Shown in pieces: positions 47,524 through 58,897 of a stretch of DNA of 64,000 nucleotides. Below the pieces are notes generated by a model that was not told the DNA's origin, did not search any database, and saw only the letters and a program-made list of their open reading frames with translations. Position 1 is the first letter of the stretch; each line of letters opens with the position of its first letter. This stretch comes from Pontederia crassipes (taxonomy: Eukaryota > Streptophyta > Magnoliopsida > Commelinales > Pontederiaceae), in contig CM060183.1 in assembly GCA_030549335.1 (NCBI GenBank), positions 35,896,768 to 35,960,767 of the forward strand, read 5' to 3'. The translations under genes were made by a program, and so were the position numbers.

Positions 47524-50196
47524 ATGATGTTGCTCCTCTCGGAAGCTGCTCTCGCCATAAAGTTGCACCCAAGTCAACCTTGGCTACACCTTTCAGCCAC
47601 TCGCCGGAGGATCCGTCCGGCAACTGTGATGGCAACAAATGTGGCAGTCACCGAGAACCCCGAGCAATCCGTCACCCCCCAATCCCTCTCCTTCCCCATT
47701 CTGTTACGGTTTTATACTCTGAGTCCAAATAGTAGAAAATAAAAGGGAAGGATCTTTTTTGTACATGATATTAGTTTCTATCTACTAAAGAAGCTAATCT
47801 GATTTTTAAATAAGATTTTTATGAGGCCATGCCAATTTAAGCTTCATGTTAGCTCAGTGTAGGCAATGGATTTACTGCTGGATGATCTTAGTACATAATC
47901 ATAATAGGTGAATAGCTGTGGTGGAAAGATGGGAAAGGCTGTCGCACAAGCAGCTATTTCTGCTGGACTTGAGTTGATCCCTGTGACCTTTGCTGGTCCG
48001 GAGTTACTTGATGAAACTATACAAATTGGAGACACAGAAGTGGCGGTTCATAGACTATCTGAAAGAGAAGACATGCTCTCTTTGCTGTTCAAGAAGCAAC
48101 CGAATCTTGTTGTGGCTGATTATACGGTGCCTGATGCAGTGAACGGTGAATATTTTTTCCTTCTCCTGTTTTTCTCTTCTGTTGATTAATTACAACAACA
48201 ACAACAAAGCCTTATCCCACTAGGTGGGGTCGACTACATGGATCATACGACGTCATTCCGCTCTAGTAGTAACCTAACACAATATATTCGTTGATCCATG
48301 TTCATAAGATTTGACAGAATTTTATGCTGGCTGTCGGGGCCTAACACAACCCTCCTCCTTTATCCGGGCTTGGGACCGGCTATAAAATATAGGCGGAGTT
48401 TGGCACTAGAGGAAGGGCCAATAATACAACTTTGGTTCTTGAAATGTTTAATAACAAAAGGAACAGGAGAGTGTAAAGTGGAATTTCTTGAGATATTTCA
48501 TGAATGCTAAATATGTGAACTATATATTGGTTCTCTGATGCATATTGAATTTTGAGATCCTGGAATTTCTTTACCAGCTTTCCTGTTTTATTTGTCTCTC
48601 TGACTGGACTATGGGATTCTAAATTTCTCTAGAGAATGCCGAACTTTATTGCAAACTGGGTGTGCCTTTTGTAATGGGAACTACTGGTGGCGACAGGCAG
48701 ATGTTATATAAGACCGTCTAAGATGCAAGCACATATGCTGTAATCTCCCCGCAAATGGGGAAGCAGGTATGCAAATTTTCATCTTACATTCAATTGGTAG
48801 CAAGGTGCGTTAACTAATTTGTAACATTTTCCAAATTTTTTGCTGCCTAACGTTAACTTTGTTGTGAGGTTGTTGCATTTCTAGCTGCCATGGAAATTAT
48901 GGCAGAAGAGTTTCCTGGGGCCTTTTCAGGTTATCGTTTACAGGTATAAACATTTGAAGGTACCAAGTATTGAAGTAATCAACCTATAGTTTGAATCATT
49001 AGAAATAATCTATGATTTTGAAGTGCCTGTCAGTGGTAAATAATATCATTTTATCTGAAATTACCAGGTCATGGAATCGCACCAAGCAAGTAAAGTGGAC
49101 ACTTCTGGTACAGCGAAAGCAGTCATTGCATGCTTTCAGAAACTGGGTGTTTCCTTCAACTTAGATCAGGTGAGTTATCATTTGGCTGAAAAACAATACT
49201 TATTTTTATCATTTGGCTGAAAAACAATAACTATTCCTCATCTGTGAAATCTCGTTTGTTCTATTTCCTTTCTCTCTCTCGTTTTTTTTCTTTTTTTTTG
49301 CCGTCAGCTTGATCTAACTAATTGCTTGAGTGTTCTAAAAAAATTTGCTCAAGTGTCAAGTGAGGGACAATTCAGTTTATTCACCTTGTAATATCCTTCT
49401 GTTGAGTTATCTTTTTTATCTTCTTTTTAGCTCTATTGTGTGGGTATATGAAATAGTGTCTTATGTTCATATTAGCAGGTGCTTTCGTTTCACATTTGGA
49501 GCTGTAGTCCATTCACATTAATCTGTCTCATGAAAAATGGCTGTTGCCTTTATTTTAATCCGTTCATGGTAATTGGAATGTGCTTTAGCTTTGGTTCTGT
49601 GTTGTCCTCTGGTTTATATGAATAAATCTGCATGAATTCAGAATCTGATGTGTTTATAGCACAATAGTGGAGTGGCCTCACTTTTTTCTTGTTTTTTCTT
49701 TCTGTACATGAATACTATAATAAATATAGCTCTACCATTTTTTAATGTTTTGTTATGGTATGATTTTATTAACAGATTCAACAAATAAGAGATCCTAAAG
49801 CACAGCTTGAGATGGTGGGTGTCCCTGAAGAGCACCTCTCTGGTCATGCATTTCATATGTATCATCTGACTTCACCTGATCAAACGTGAGAAGTCTACCC
49901 GGGGAAGTTTCTATTGTAGCTTCAGGAGAAAAGTTTGTTGTCTTACTTTCGTTTCTTATGTTTTTTTAGAGTTTCATTTGAGTTCCAACATAATGTCTGC
50001 GGCCGATCAATATATGCTGAGGGAACGATCGATGCTGCCATCTTTCTGTCCAAGAAGGTACACTTTGTTTGGTTATATTGTGTTCTGTTTTCAATAAAGC
50101 TTATAAAGAAACATCTTCAATTTCCATCCACCACAGGTCCAGTCTAAGGCAACGAAGAAGATATACAATATGATTGATGTCCTGCGCGAAGGGTAA
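47524..50196 (+). pseudogene. DAPB: 4-hydroxy-tetrahydrodipicolinate reductase (DapB) gene, probably inactivated
   Basis: DapB makes tetrahydrodipicolinate in plastid lysine synthesis. The exons are 47524-47703 (transit peptide), 47908-48145, 48633-48766, 48869-48943, 49068-49169, 49776-49885, 49970-50057 and 50137-50196, equivalent to 328 residues. The family stretches FVMGTTGGDR, ISPQMGKQVVAFLAAMEIMAEEF, VMESHQASK, SGTAKAVI, GHAFHMYHLTSPD, FEFQHNVCGRSIYAEGT and YNMIDVLREG are well kept. Three defects are visible. There is a TAA at 48719-48721 where the family has Glu (KTVED), stopping at codon 169. The exon 1 donor reads CTG/TTACGG, with no GT at the boundary the phase demands. The first Gly of the NADPH-binding GxxGxxG is Ser (NSCGGKMG). 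Intron 2 holds a LINE tail. It is either a recent pseudogene or a sequence with errors. Exon 1 is the least certain exon. Confidence 0.8.
48192..48298 (-). mobile_element. LINE tail in DapB intron 2
   Basis: About 107 bp of the same LINE 3' end (minus orientation), starting with the CAA-repeat tail and CCTTATCCCACTAGG. The last 30 bases or so are diverged. No clear target-site duplication was found. Confidence 0.8.
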
Positions 50197-52267
50197 CATG
50201 CGATGATATATATATATCAAAGCACTAAGATATAACTCCCTCGCAGCTCATTTCTGGGGCATTTGCAGCACTCGCCGGGGCCTTATGTTTTCTGGAATTA
50301 GCTTTTGATATGAGAACATCTGAACATGCCTGCCCAGGTTAAGCTGCATCCAGATTATCCTCCCCGTGGTTACATTGGAGAAGAAGCTCATCAAAGCCAA
50401 AAGCTACTATTAGGATTTCAGAAGCGTGTTCTGATCAAATCTTGAGGGTTAGGCTTAAGGGACTCAATGATTTAAAGTCTGCTGTTCCTTTGCTTATTTC
50501 CCTTCTGGTCAAATGGATGACCCTTGTACGTCTGGGTATCCGTTCCTGCATATAATTAGCCTTGTTTTCTTGCAACTTTCAAGCCCAACCTTATGAACGA
50601 ACCTAATGGCTTGGCCCCCTTATTTTCCTTTGTATTTTTCGTTTGTATTAACTTTGAACTATCAAGAGCATCTCCAAAAATAGGGTAACATTGAGGATCT
50701 CCAAAATAAGCTTACAGTAGTTCATTTCATGGGCTACTGCGGTGGGGCATGTTTTGGCTTTGCAATAAGTGTTGTTGGAATGTGAAAACTACTTCTGTAT
50801 GAATAATTGCGTAACTCCTGTTCACGTACATGATGATTAAGACTAGTAACCACATTTGTTTTCAAAACCTAGTGTTCAAAATTTTAGGAAAATGAGCAAT
50901 TCATTTTAGAAGATAAAATATTAGAACTGTTCTTCCGATGTTAACTAAATATGAATCATTGTTTGCGGACAACAATTTATTAGATTTGGTGGTCTAATGT
51001 TTTTTTTTTAAGAATTGAAACAATGAAAGTAATTCTTTTTTTTTCTTTTGGAGTTCATTCATTGGCTTCTGGCAAAAGTGTGAACACTTATTAAAAAGTG
51101 TCATGCAGTAGCCGTAAGTATCCAGAATGCATGAAGCAATGCGGTTGTCGTATATTGTCTTTGCTAATTGTCAAATGCCAATGGCCCAATGGTAATATAT
51201 TTATTTGAGGTCAGGATAAGAAATTTCAGCGTAGGTGAGGCAGTGGGCGTTTTCTTAAATAACTTGGAAAACGAGTAAAATATTTTATAATAAATTTTTA
51301 ATACATACTTGCATTCGTAGTCCTCCAAATATAATAATATTTTATAACCAATTTTTTTAAAAAAAAATAGTTTTTTTTCAATATCTAGTCCTCTCAAAAT
51401 CAAGAAGATGCAGTTCAATTCACGACGTGAACTCTATTTCTTTTGAGATTCTCACTTACGGAAATAAATTAAATGCCCCCAGTTTTTTTTATATAATTTA
51501 ACTTTGAAAACCTTAATTTTTATTATTCATTTTTTTGTTTATTTTTCATATCGTTTTCTTCAAATGTATATTTTAGTGTTCTGGTTTATGCGGCGGCGAC
51601 GCCGAAGCACCAAAATTGTAATGCCCAACAGCTGTTCGACGAATTGCTTCATCCAAAAAAGCGAGGGGGCAGCTCTCTTTTGCGTGAATGGATCAAGTAA
51701 CTAACAGGAACCGCCTGATTAAAACGTCACGCTAAAGCCAACAAAAACTACAACGCAGTCTCCGGTCAAAAAACCTATGCGATGCTAAACAAGCGATCTT
51801 TAGACCGATCGTATATACATACCATCTTCTTCATCCTCCTCGTTGTCGTCTAGTCGCGGAACCTTCCTTCCCCCCACGAGAACTGCTCGACATGGTAAAG
51901 TCTACCTCAACAACTGCGGTCGCAACGCAGACGGGTCAATGGCGCTGCAAGATGTTGATGTCAAAATTGTTGTCCAAGGAAAAAAAAAGGAGAACGATGT
52001 CGTAACGTCCAACTCGAGCATTAGGGTTCGGGAGTCGTAGGAAGCATGCACATACTGCTTACTAATACGTGTGGAGAAGAGATCTACCAATCTGACGGCA
52101 ACGTCGACTTGTGACATCACATCTCTTCTCCCCAAGTCGATCCTGCATCCTCTCTCCAACGCTTCCGCTTCGGAGTATAAAAGGAGAGACCCCTTCGCAT
52201 CACGCCTGCAGAAAGGAAAGGTGACTAGTTTTTTGTCCGGCGCAGTCCCGACGACGGCGGTCCCAAA
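50197..52267. other. Intergenic region after DapB
   Basis: The DapB 3'UTR is on the left. AT-rich DNA with T-runs spans about 50900-51580, and GC content rises from about 51590. The right end contains TATA-like AGTATAAAAGG (about 52174-52184), the putative promoter of the small gene at 52268. Long frames on either strand at 51843-52530 lack family features. Confidence 0.5.
52174..52184 (+). promoter_or_regulatory. TATA box of the small gene
   Basis: AGTATAAAAGG lies about 85-95 bp before the ATG at 52268, a good match to the plant TATA consensus in a GC-rich setting. Confidence 0.55.
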
Positions 52268-52498
52268 ATGTCCGTCGGCAGGAACCTGGCGAAGGCGTCG
52301 GAGGAAGGTGGCGGCAAGAAGCTCCGTGTCGACCGGCGGCGAGTCTCCGGCGTCGAGCTCCATCTCGAACCTGGGCCGCTGGTGGAGCTCGATCCAGAGA
52401 AGGTTAAGAGCGAGATCGTGAAGTGGGCCAAGGCCGTCGTTGCTTTCGCCCGCCAGCTCAGCTTCCAACGAAGAAGCACCAACGACTTGGAGGCTTGA
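52268..52498 (+). CDS. Hypothetical 76-residue basic protein
   Basis: A short single-exon frame that begins MSVGRNLAKASEEGGGKK. It has a strong TATA box upstream and GC-biased third positions. Residues 1-30 are basic. A central stretch, VELHLEPGPLVELDPEKVKS, leads into a predicted amphipathic helix (about residues 43-65, IVKWAKAVVAFARQL). No signal peptide or membrane segment is seen, and I do not recognise a family. A long frame runs on the opposite strand over the same bases. I prefer this strand because of the TATA box, the start context and the more protein-like composition. Confidence 0.5.
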   Translation: MSVGRNLAKASEEGGGKKLRVDRRRVSGVELHLEPGPLVELDPEKVKSEIVKWAKAVVAFARQLSFQRRSTNDLEA

Positions 52499-53052
52499 TG
52501 ATGGCGGCAGCGGCGGTGGATGGTGAAACATATATGATTTTATTCAATTTATTCCTTCATTCGTTAATTCATTGAGATGTAAATAAACAGAAGATTTCAT
52601 TATGTGTATATATACTGATGAATTCTCTTGGAATTGTTGGTTCCATCATTTCTTACCTTTAAAGTCTCGAATCATATTCAACGTTGAATGCTTACAAAAT
52701 GTTGCAGAAAGCCATTTGCAAAGACGAACAAATGGAGTCCAGTGTATTATATGATTGGTATTGGATGTCATCTTACATCAGACACTATCTATTGCAACTA
52801 TAACTCGGCCAAAGTAAAAGAAAAAAAAAAGTGGAAAGCAGAAAACACAACGAAAAAGGGAACAAAACCTTCAGTTCTCACGCTGATCTTTCCTGAGAAG
52901 AACCGCGTCTATCACGAGAACTGTTCTTCAAATCATTAGGTCGTGCTTCTCCTAATCTACAAAACTTGTAGTGACCATGAACAAAATGGTATGTGCTTAA
53001 TGGCAAGTGTAACCATACGGGTACGGACGCGAGCCAGGGGAACTTCTATGGT
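52499..53052. other. Convergent intergenic gap
   Basis: Between the small plus-strand gene and the 3' end of the minus-strand anoctamin gene. Presumably the two 3'UTRs; no other feature is seen. Confidence 0.5.
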
Positions 53053-56000
53053 TCACTCTTGTTTTCTTTCTGCTCCGGAGATGGTCCTCAACAGTTTTTT
53101 AGAACAGACATTTCTTGCCTGAGTTACATTGCGAACACGATTAGCTTTCACCCATGCAGGCTCCTGTTTATCAAGCATGCATGATACAGAAAAATATATC
53201 AGTAATCAAGGAGCTTCCTTAAGTCGAAATACTAATCCAAGATGGAAAGAACAAGAAAAAGAGGAAAGTTACCTCGGGTACGAAATGTGAGAACCCAAAC
53301 TTTATCAGAAGCAGAGCATGCTCCATTAAAAGGATTGCCGCCAGCCCTGGTTCAATTCTCCACTTACCCTCTTTATCATAAAGACAAACCAATAGAATGC
53401 AGTTCGTGCATATCGCCATTACGATTAAAAACTGAAACATGATACAGAACACGAATCAGTCAAAAGGAAAAGGAAATTAAAAAAAAAATTCACAATCGGG
53501 ATGGATAGTCATTTTCTTGCTAACTAGTTAATCACATTGAGATTTTTGAGTTAACACTTCTTAAGAAAGAGACCTTGCAGCAAAATCCAAATGAGACTAC
53601 AACAAAGACTCTATCTGCGGTTTCACAAATATGATATTAAACCGAGAACGAAAGAATGACTGTTGCAAGAACAAATCCAATGACAACTTCAGTTGGCAAC
53701 TGGAAGGATACTCAGCCTAAATGAATAGTGGTTTCTTCAGGCAGAGATTATATCAGATATCCTTTTTCTTTATTTCCACGAGATCCATAACATAACCATT
53801 TTTTCAGTTCATAATTATTGAAACAGAAACTTAGTCTCTGTGTTTAGCTGCATATAATATTCATGTTTAACAAATTGATGGATAATGCTGAAGACAAGGC
53901 TTGGTTAAGAATATAATTTTGGAAAAGAACATCACACGTGAAACATATAATATCTCCTTTGAATGCAGTGCTCTTCTCAGGTGATAAGTTCATAGAAAAC
54001 AAATGGGCCTTAAATACCTGAAAAATGTTCAACCAAGGTCCAATAGTTGCAGCAGCACGCGGAACAGGCCTTCGCAACATAACAAGCAGCTTCAATGCAT
54101 CGGTTCTGATTTCAGTAACATTATTCTGCACAAGAAGTTCAAAAACTACATAGAATAAAAACTGAAAGTAGAGGAACATTTCCCTAGATCAGATGGAAGC
54201 ATACCAGTGCAGCAAAGCAGAAAATGAGGGGAAATGCACATGCAAACATCATTATCATTCCAAACTGCAGAGCTAACTCCAGAAAATCTGCACCAAGATA
54301 AATATTTTGATGTAACCATTCAACACTTCAAATTTGAAAAAAAATGCAACCTATGTTTTGGAAGTGTTAACAAGGATACCTATCACAATCATTACCATCA
54401 AATAAGCCATCTTCAAAATCTTCCCCGATACTTGCAGAATATGAAGGCTTCAGATATTCTTTCTCCACTCTTGTCGCCAGACGAACTGGTTTTCCTGCTG
54501 ATGATCCTTTCTCATGTTTTTTCTTGCTTCAGAAAAATTAAGTGTTCATCAGAACTAGTTTAGTTCCAATTTTCAAATAGTCAAACAAAAGTGTCACTAT
54601 ATCCAAAATAAATTTTCTAGGTAAATAATGATTAACATTTAACAAAGTATCAAGAAGCTTACTGAAGAGCTTTATATTTCTTAAAGCTGTACTTGAGGTA
54701 AGGGATGGAGTTCTCAATGAGATTTTCAAGTACCTAACATTTTAGTAGCGAATTAGAAACTATTTATGATAAAAGAAGCAGATGCATTGGGAAAGCAGTA
54801 GTGCTTGGATCATACCTGGGAGACAATAAGGCGTTGAATAAGGACTTGGCGAAGAGTAAAGATATTGCGATGTAGTAGAGCATGATAAAATAATCCAATA
54901 TATGACTGCATGAAATAAAGGCCAAAGACCTGACCAAGAAGAAAATAAAGGTTCGTTTCAAAAAAAAAATAAATAAATAAAGGAAGTCTATGAAAGCAAA
55001 ATATCTTCCAAGAATTAGATTACCTTATAGACCAAACTGGCAGCACTAGACTCCTGCCCTCTATTGTTTTCATATTTGATAAGGATAACAGATACTTTGC
55101 CACCAACTTTTGTGTAATATTGAATAGCCAAAAGATATGCTGCTGTCAGAACATACCTGTAAAATGATAGCCATATATTCAACTGAACATTCGGCTGAGA
55201 GTGAGAATGGAATCTCAAAGTGGTTCCACATTTATTCAGGTAATTATACAAATGATATACATGTTACTTTTAGGAAGATAACATTTCCCCAAAAGTACCC
55301 GTGAATCCGTAAATTAATCTCATTACCAACTTGGTCCACTTTAATTAATATATGTATGATTCCTTGACTTTGCATCGTTTCCCTCCCCAATCCCCATAAC
55401 TGACCATCTTCTATTTTCCTACTGACTGGACAACACTCTTTCCCTCCAAGTCACTTCCTCTGTATCCACTCATCTAAATAAATTATTTAAATTTGAAAAA
55501 AAAAATCAAACAAGTGCAGCCCACATGTAAAGGAGAGAAAGGAGGTGGTGGGCCCTAGCTTTTTAAAACTTTTGAGCTTTAAAGTATTAATTTAGATTAA
55601 TGTGTGTGGCAGAAAAGAGAGGAAGATACGTGGATGGGGAAGAGAGAATTGTTCAGTCAGGAATAAAAGGCAGAAAATTGACTACAGCCAGTTACAAGTC
55701 TACTAGGGACCAATCTGGTAGCGAGCTAAAGTTCGGAGATCGTGGGTCTAATTTAACAATGAAATCATAAACGCAGAATATACATGTTTGGTCATGCATC
55801 TAAAGTTTAGGAATAGGTTGAAAAGTTGAATCTCATAAGTAGTGTTCCAAGTTGATACAACAAGATGAATTGCCGACTTTAACAGATAATTCTAGATTAT
55901 CCACGAAGTTGGGAGAGATCAGAGATGATAAATACCAAATAACCTTAATGGCATCCCTTTATGATTATGTATTAAATACGAAAAAAATTATATCATGCGG

Positions 56001-58897
56001 AGTGCTGAAAGCTTTTAATGCAGAAAACTTTGACTGAAATATTACGTCCATTCAGCAAGTGCTATGAACAACTTGCATAAAGAATCATGCAACAGTTATT
56101 AAGTAAAAGTTCAGAGAGTGCATCTGAAAGAAAGTATTGCCATTCATAGGATAACAAGGGTGATGTAGCTTATGCTATAGAACTTACTTCAAGATATCAG
56201 ATTCAGTTATCTCATATATATGAGCATACGCCAATTCAAAGGGCAACTGGAGACAAATAATTGCCAGCACTATGATGACGTTGTTTCTTATTTTTAGCAG
56301 AAGCCCAAACCATTCATCTCTTTGTAACATTCTTTTCTCTAATGGCATCTCTGGGTTAAACTTTTTTTCACAATCCTCAGCGATAGTAGGGAAAGAACTC
56401 AATTCAGTACCCACAGCTTTATATTCGGACAATGAATAGTTGATGCCCCATCTGGATGTACACGAAAAGAAATATTATACTTCTCCCAAGCATCTATTAT
56501 CAAATGTTTCATGGGAAAGAATTATTACCGGGCAAGAAGTGCCGAGTTCTTGCGCTTCCAGAATTGAAAGAAAAATACAGCCCATGTTATCACGAAAATA
56601 AAGAAAATGGGAAGGACCAGTAGCTGCAATTGCCTACATTAAGAAGTGGGTGAGACATATCAGTCTTGCAAATCAACAAATTAATCTGCCATACATAAAA
56701 GAATGTGACATACCCAAAATCAACCAACTGTACAGCAAGACCAAATGCAGCTGGAAAGAACAGCCATCGTGTATACATACCAAGAAATGCAAAGTAAGTT
56801 GCAATCTGCAGTACAACACGAGATAAGATACTCTATATATCTCTAACAGTCCAAAATGTCTACTTCACCTACATCAAGCTAACACATTATCTCGGTCCTT
56901 CAAGGAAAATACATGCTTTCAAAAGCAATTAATCACAGTTTTCTAGTGACGACAACTTGCATTTTGCATACAAACACTTTACCTTGGTGTCAAAATATGA
57001 GTAGATTTCATCAATTGGTTGCCATGTGAAGTCCAACCAGTTAAGTGCCCAAGTTCTGAGGAGTTGCTTTCTTTTTGTTTCATCTACACATAGAATTCTC
57101 AGTTACAAATCAGTTGTTAAACGATGATGTATGAGATAAAAAATCAGTTACCATGGATTGGGAAGACTTGTTTAACTATTCCTTCATCCTCCATTGTTTT
57201 GACTAATGATCCATTCTTCTCAAAGTGCACCTCTTTTCCATCAAAATATAATATCAAGTCAGATCCTGTCTTATTCACCTGCATGGTGCCAGTATAAATC
57301 AATGAAAAGATAATCAATAAGTTCAATATTTTGATATATCAACAAATACATGTTCCGCATTTGTTTCTTGTGTTCATTTACCCATATTTCCTATAGCAAG
57401 TTGTAGAGGAATTATATAGCCTTTTTCAAACTCGACCTCACAGTCATTCTAAAAAGCCAAAACATGGTAAGGTTTTTTGTCCATGATCACTGGCCTTGCA
57501 AGGCCTTGCTAAATAATTTTCCTAAATATACTGATATTCCTTCACATTAATCAACTTTGTTAGTAGTCCTTATCTAACTTGATATGATATCATGTCTTTG
57601 CTTACATTAGCATAGGCTTAATGAATTCTTCTACAGTGTCACATATTGCACAAAGATTTACAGTATTATTAAGGACTTTTAAATGAAACAGACAAAATAA
57701 TGGCAGAAATGAAACCTCATAAGTGCATGGGGTAATTTATCCTAAATCCTAATTCCAATCACTTTCCTTCTTTTGGTTGGTGCAAAGGGAGCTTTTGGTT
57801 AGTGCAAAGGGAGCGGGAGCAGTTAAGTAGTTAACATACAATTCCATAGATCAAGTGCCGGAGGCAGTGATAGCGCTCACACCAGCTGAATAAAGATCCA
57901 TCTGGTTGCCTAACAAATGCTGCTGCATCATCCCACTCAAACTGCAGCTCCATCCCTGAAAAATTAGCAATACATTTTTTGAAAAGGCAATAATAATAAA
58001 TAAGGGATCACAAAATAATAGGCTGATTACATCTAATGCTTACAAAATTACCGATGTATGTCAACTTCTTCATTTGCATATCAGCTGCAGCTCGTCCCAT
58101 TGTTTCCATTGGCGCAGCCAGCTGAGAACATAGAACTTGTCATAAAAAAGCTGCAAAGACCAGGCAAATGTCCTGTTGTAACAAACCTATTTTTTTAACA
58201 CAAATATGTGTCCAAGAAGATCTTAAACAACTAAGCACGGACATCAATTTCATAAGAATCTTATATCCATAAAGATTATTTCTCTTGAAACAAATTGGTA
58301 GTACCGTATTGAAAAATTAAGAAAAAGTGGTCAGATGACAAGAATCACGAATCAATCAAAAGACAAACACAAGATAGCATAAAGCAGCATCTTCCTCTTC
58401 CTATAAACATTAGTTGTTCTGAAGAGAGGGCCAATCAAAGATATTACTATGGCAAACACTAGTTCACAAGAATCCAGAGTCAGAAGTTGTGGCAAAAGCT
58501 GCAACAAGATTCCCTCCTTAGAAATTACACCACTAACAATTAAGCAAACTGATGTAACCTTCCAATTTTTAAAACAGAACTTCGACAAGCTATTCAGAAG
58601 AACCTAAAGCCTAACGAAAATGAGACATCGTAGCTTTTAATTTCAGAAGTATAGCATAACATTATCGACAACAAATGGCAAAACAAGATGAACAAACACC
58701 ACGAAGTTAACAAACCATGGGACGACCTTGATGAATTCGTCAGAAATCCCAGAGATCCTCTCTACAATCAACCCTACTTCCCTCAGCTCCCGGACGAGGA
58801 ACTCGACGCAGTCCCCGTCGTCGCCTCGCTCCTCCCGCCGCTTGGGCACCACGATGGCGACCTCGAAGCCCGTCTCCGCACCGCCGTGGGCGTCCAT
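53053..58897 (-). CDS. Anoctamin-like (TMEM16 family) membrane protein
   Basis: Plant member of the TMEM16/anoctamin family (animal relatives are Ca-activated chloride channels or lipid scramblases; the plant activity is unproven). Sixteen minus-strand exons: 58727-58897, 58052-58121, 57840-57955, 57152-57278, 56983-57083, 56714-56805, 56529-56633, 56188-56451, 55024-55156, 54816-54929, 54663-54733, 54396-54526, 54205-54287, 54018-54125, 53273-53431 and 53053-53163. All phases agree, giving 651 residues. About 195 cytosolic N-terminal residues ([31 protein letters not shown]) precede the membrane part, with about eight hydrophobic segments, among them [39 protein letters not shown] and [20 protein letters not shown]. 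The signature block [20 protein letters not shown] is in exon 14. The ATG at 58897 opens MDAHGG. The gene is intact. Confidence 0.93.

Noticed and set aside
51902..52531. 209-residue minus-strand open frame
   Set aside because: Low-complexity, no family features, and it overlaps a more plausible plus-strand small gene with a TATA box. Treated as a shadow frame in GC-rich DNA.
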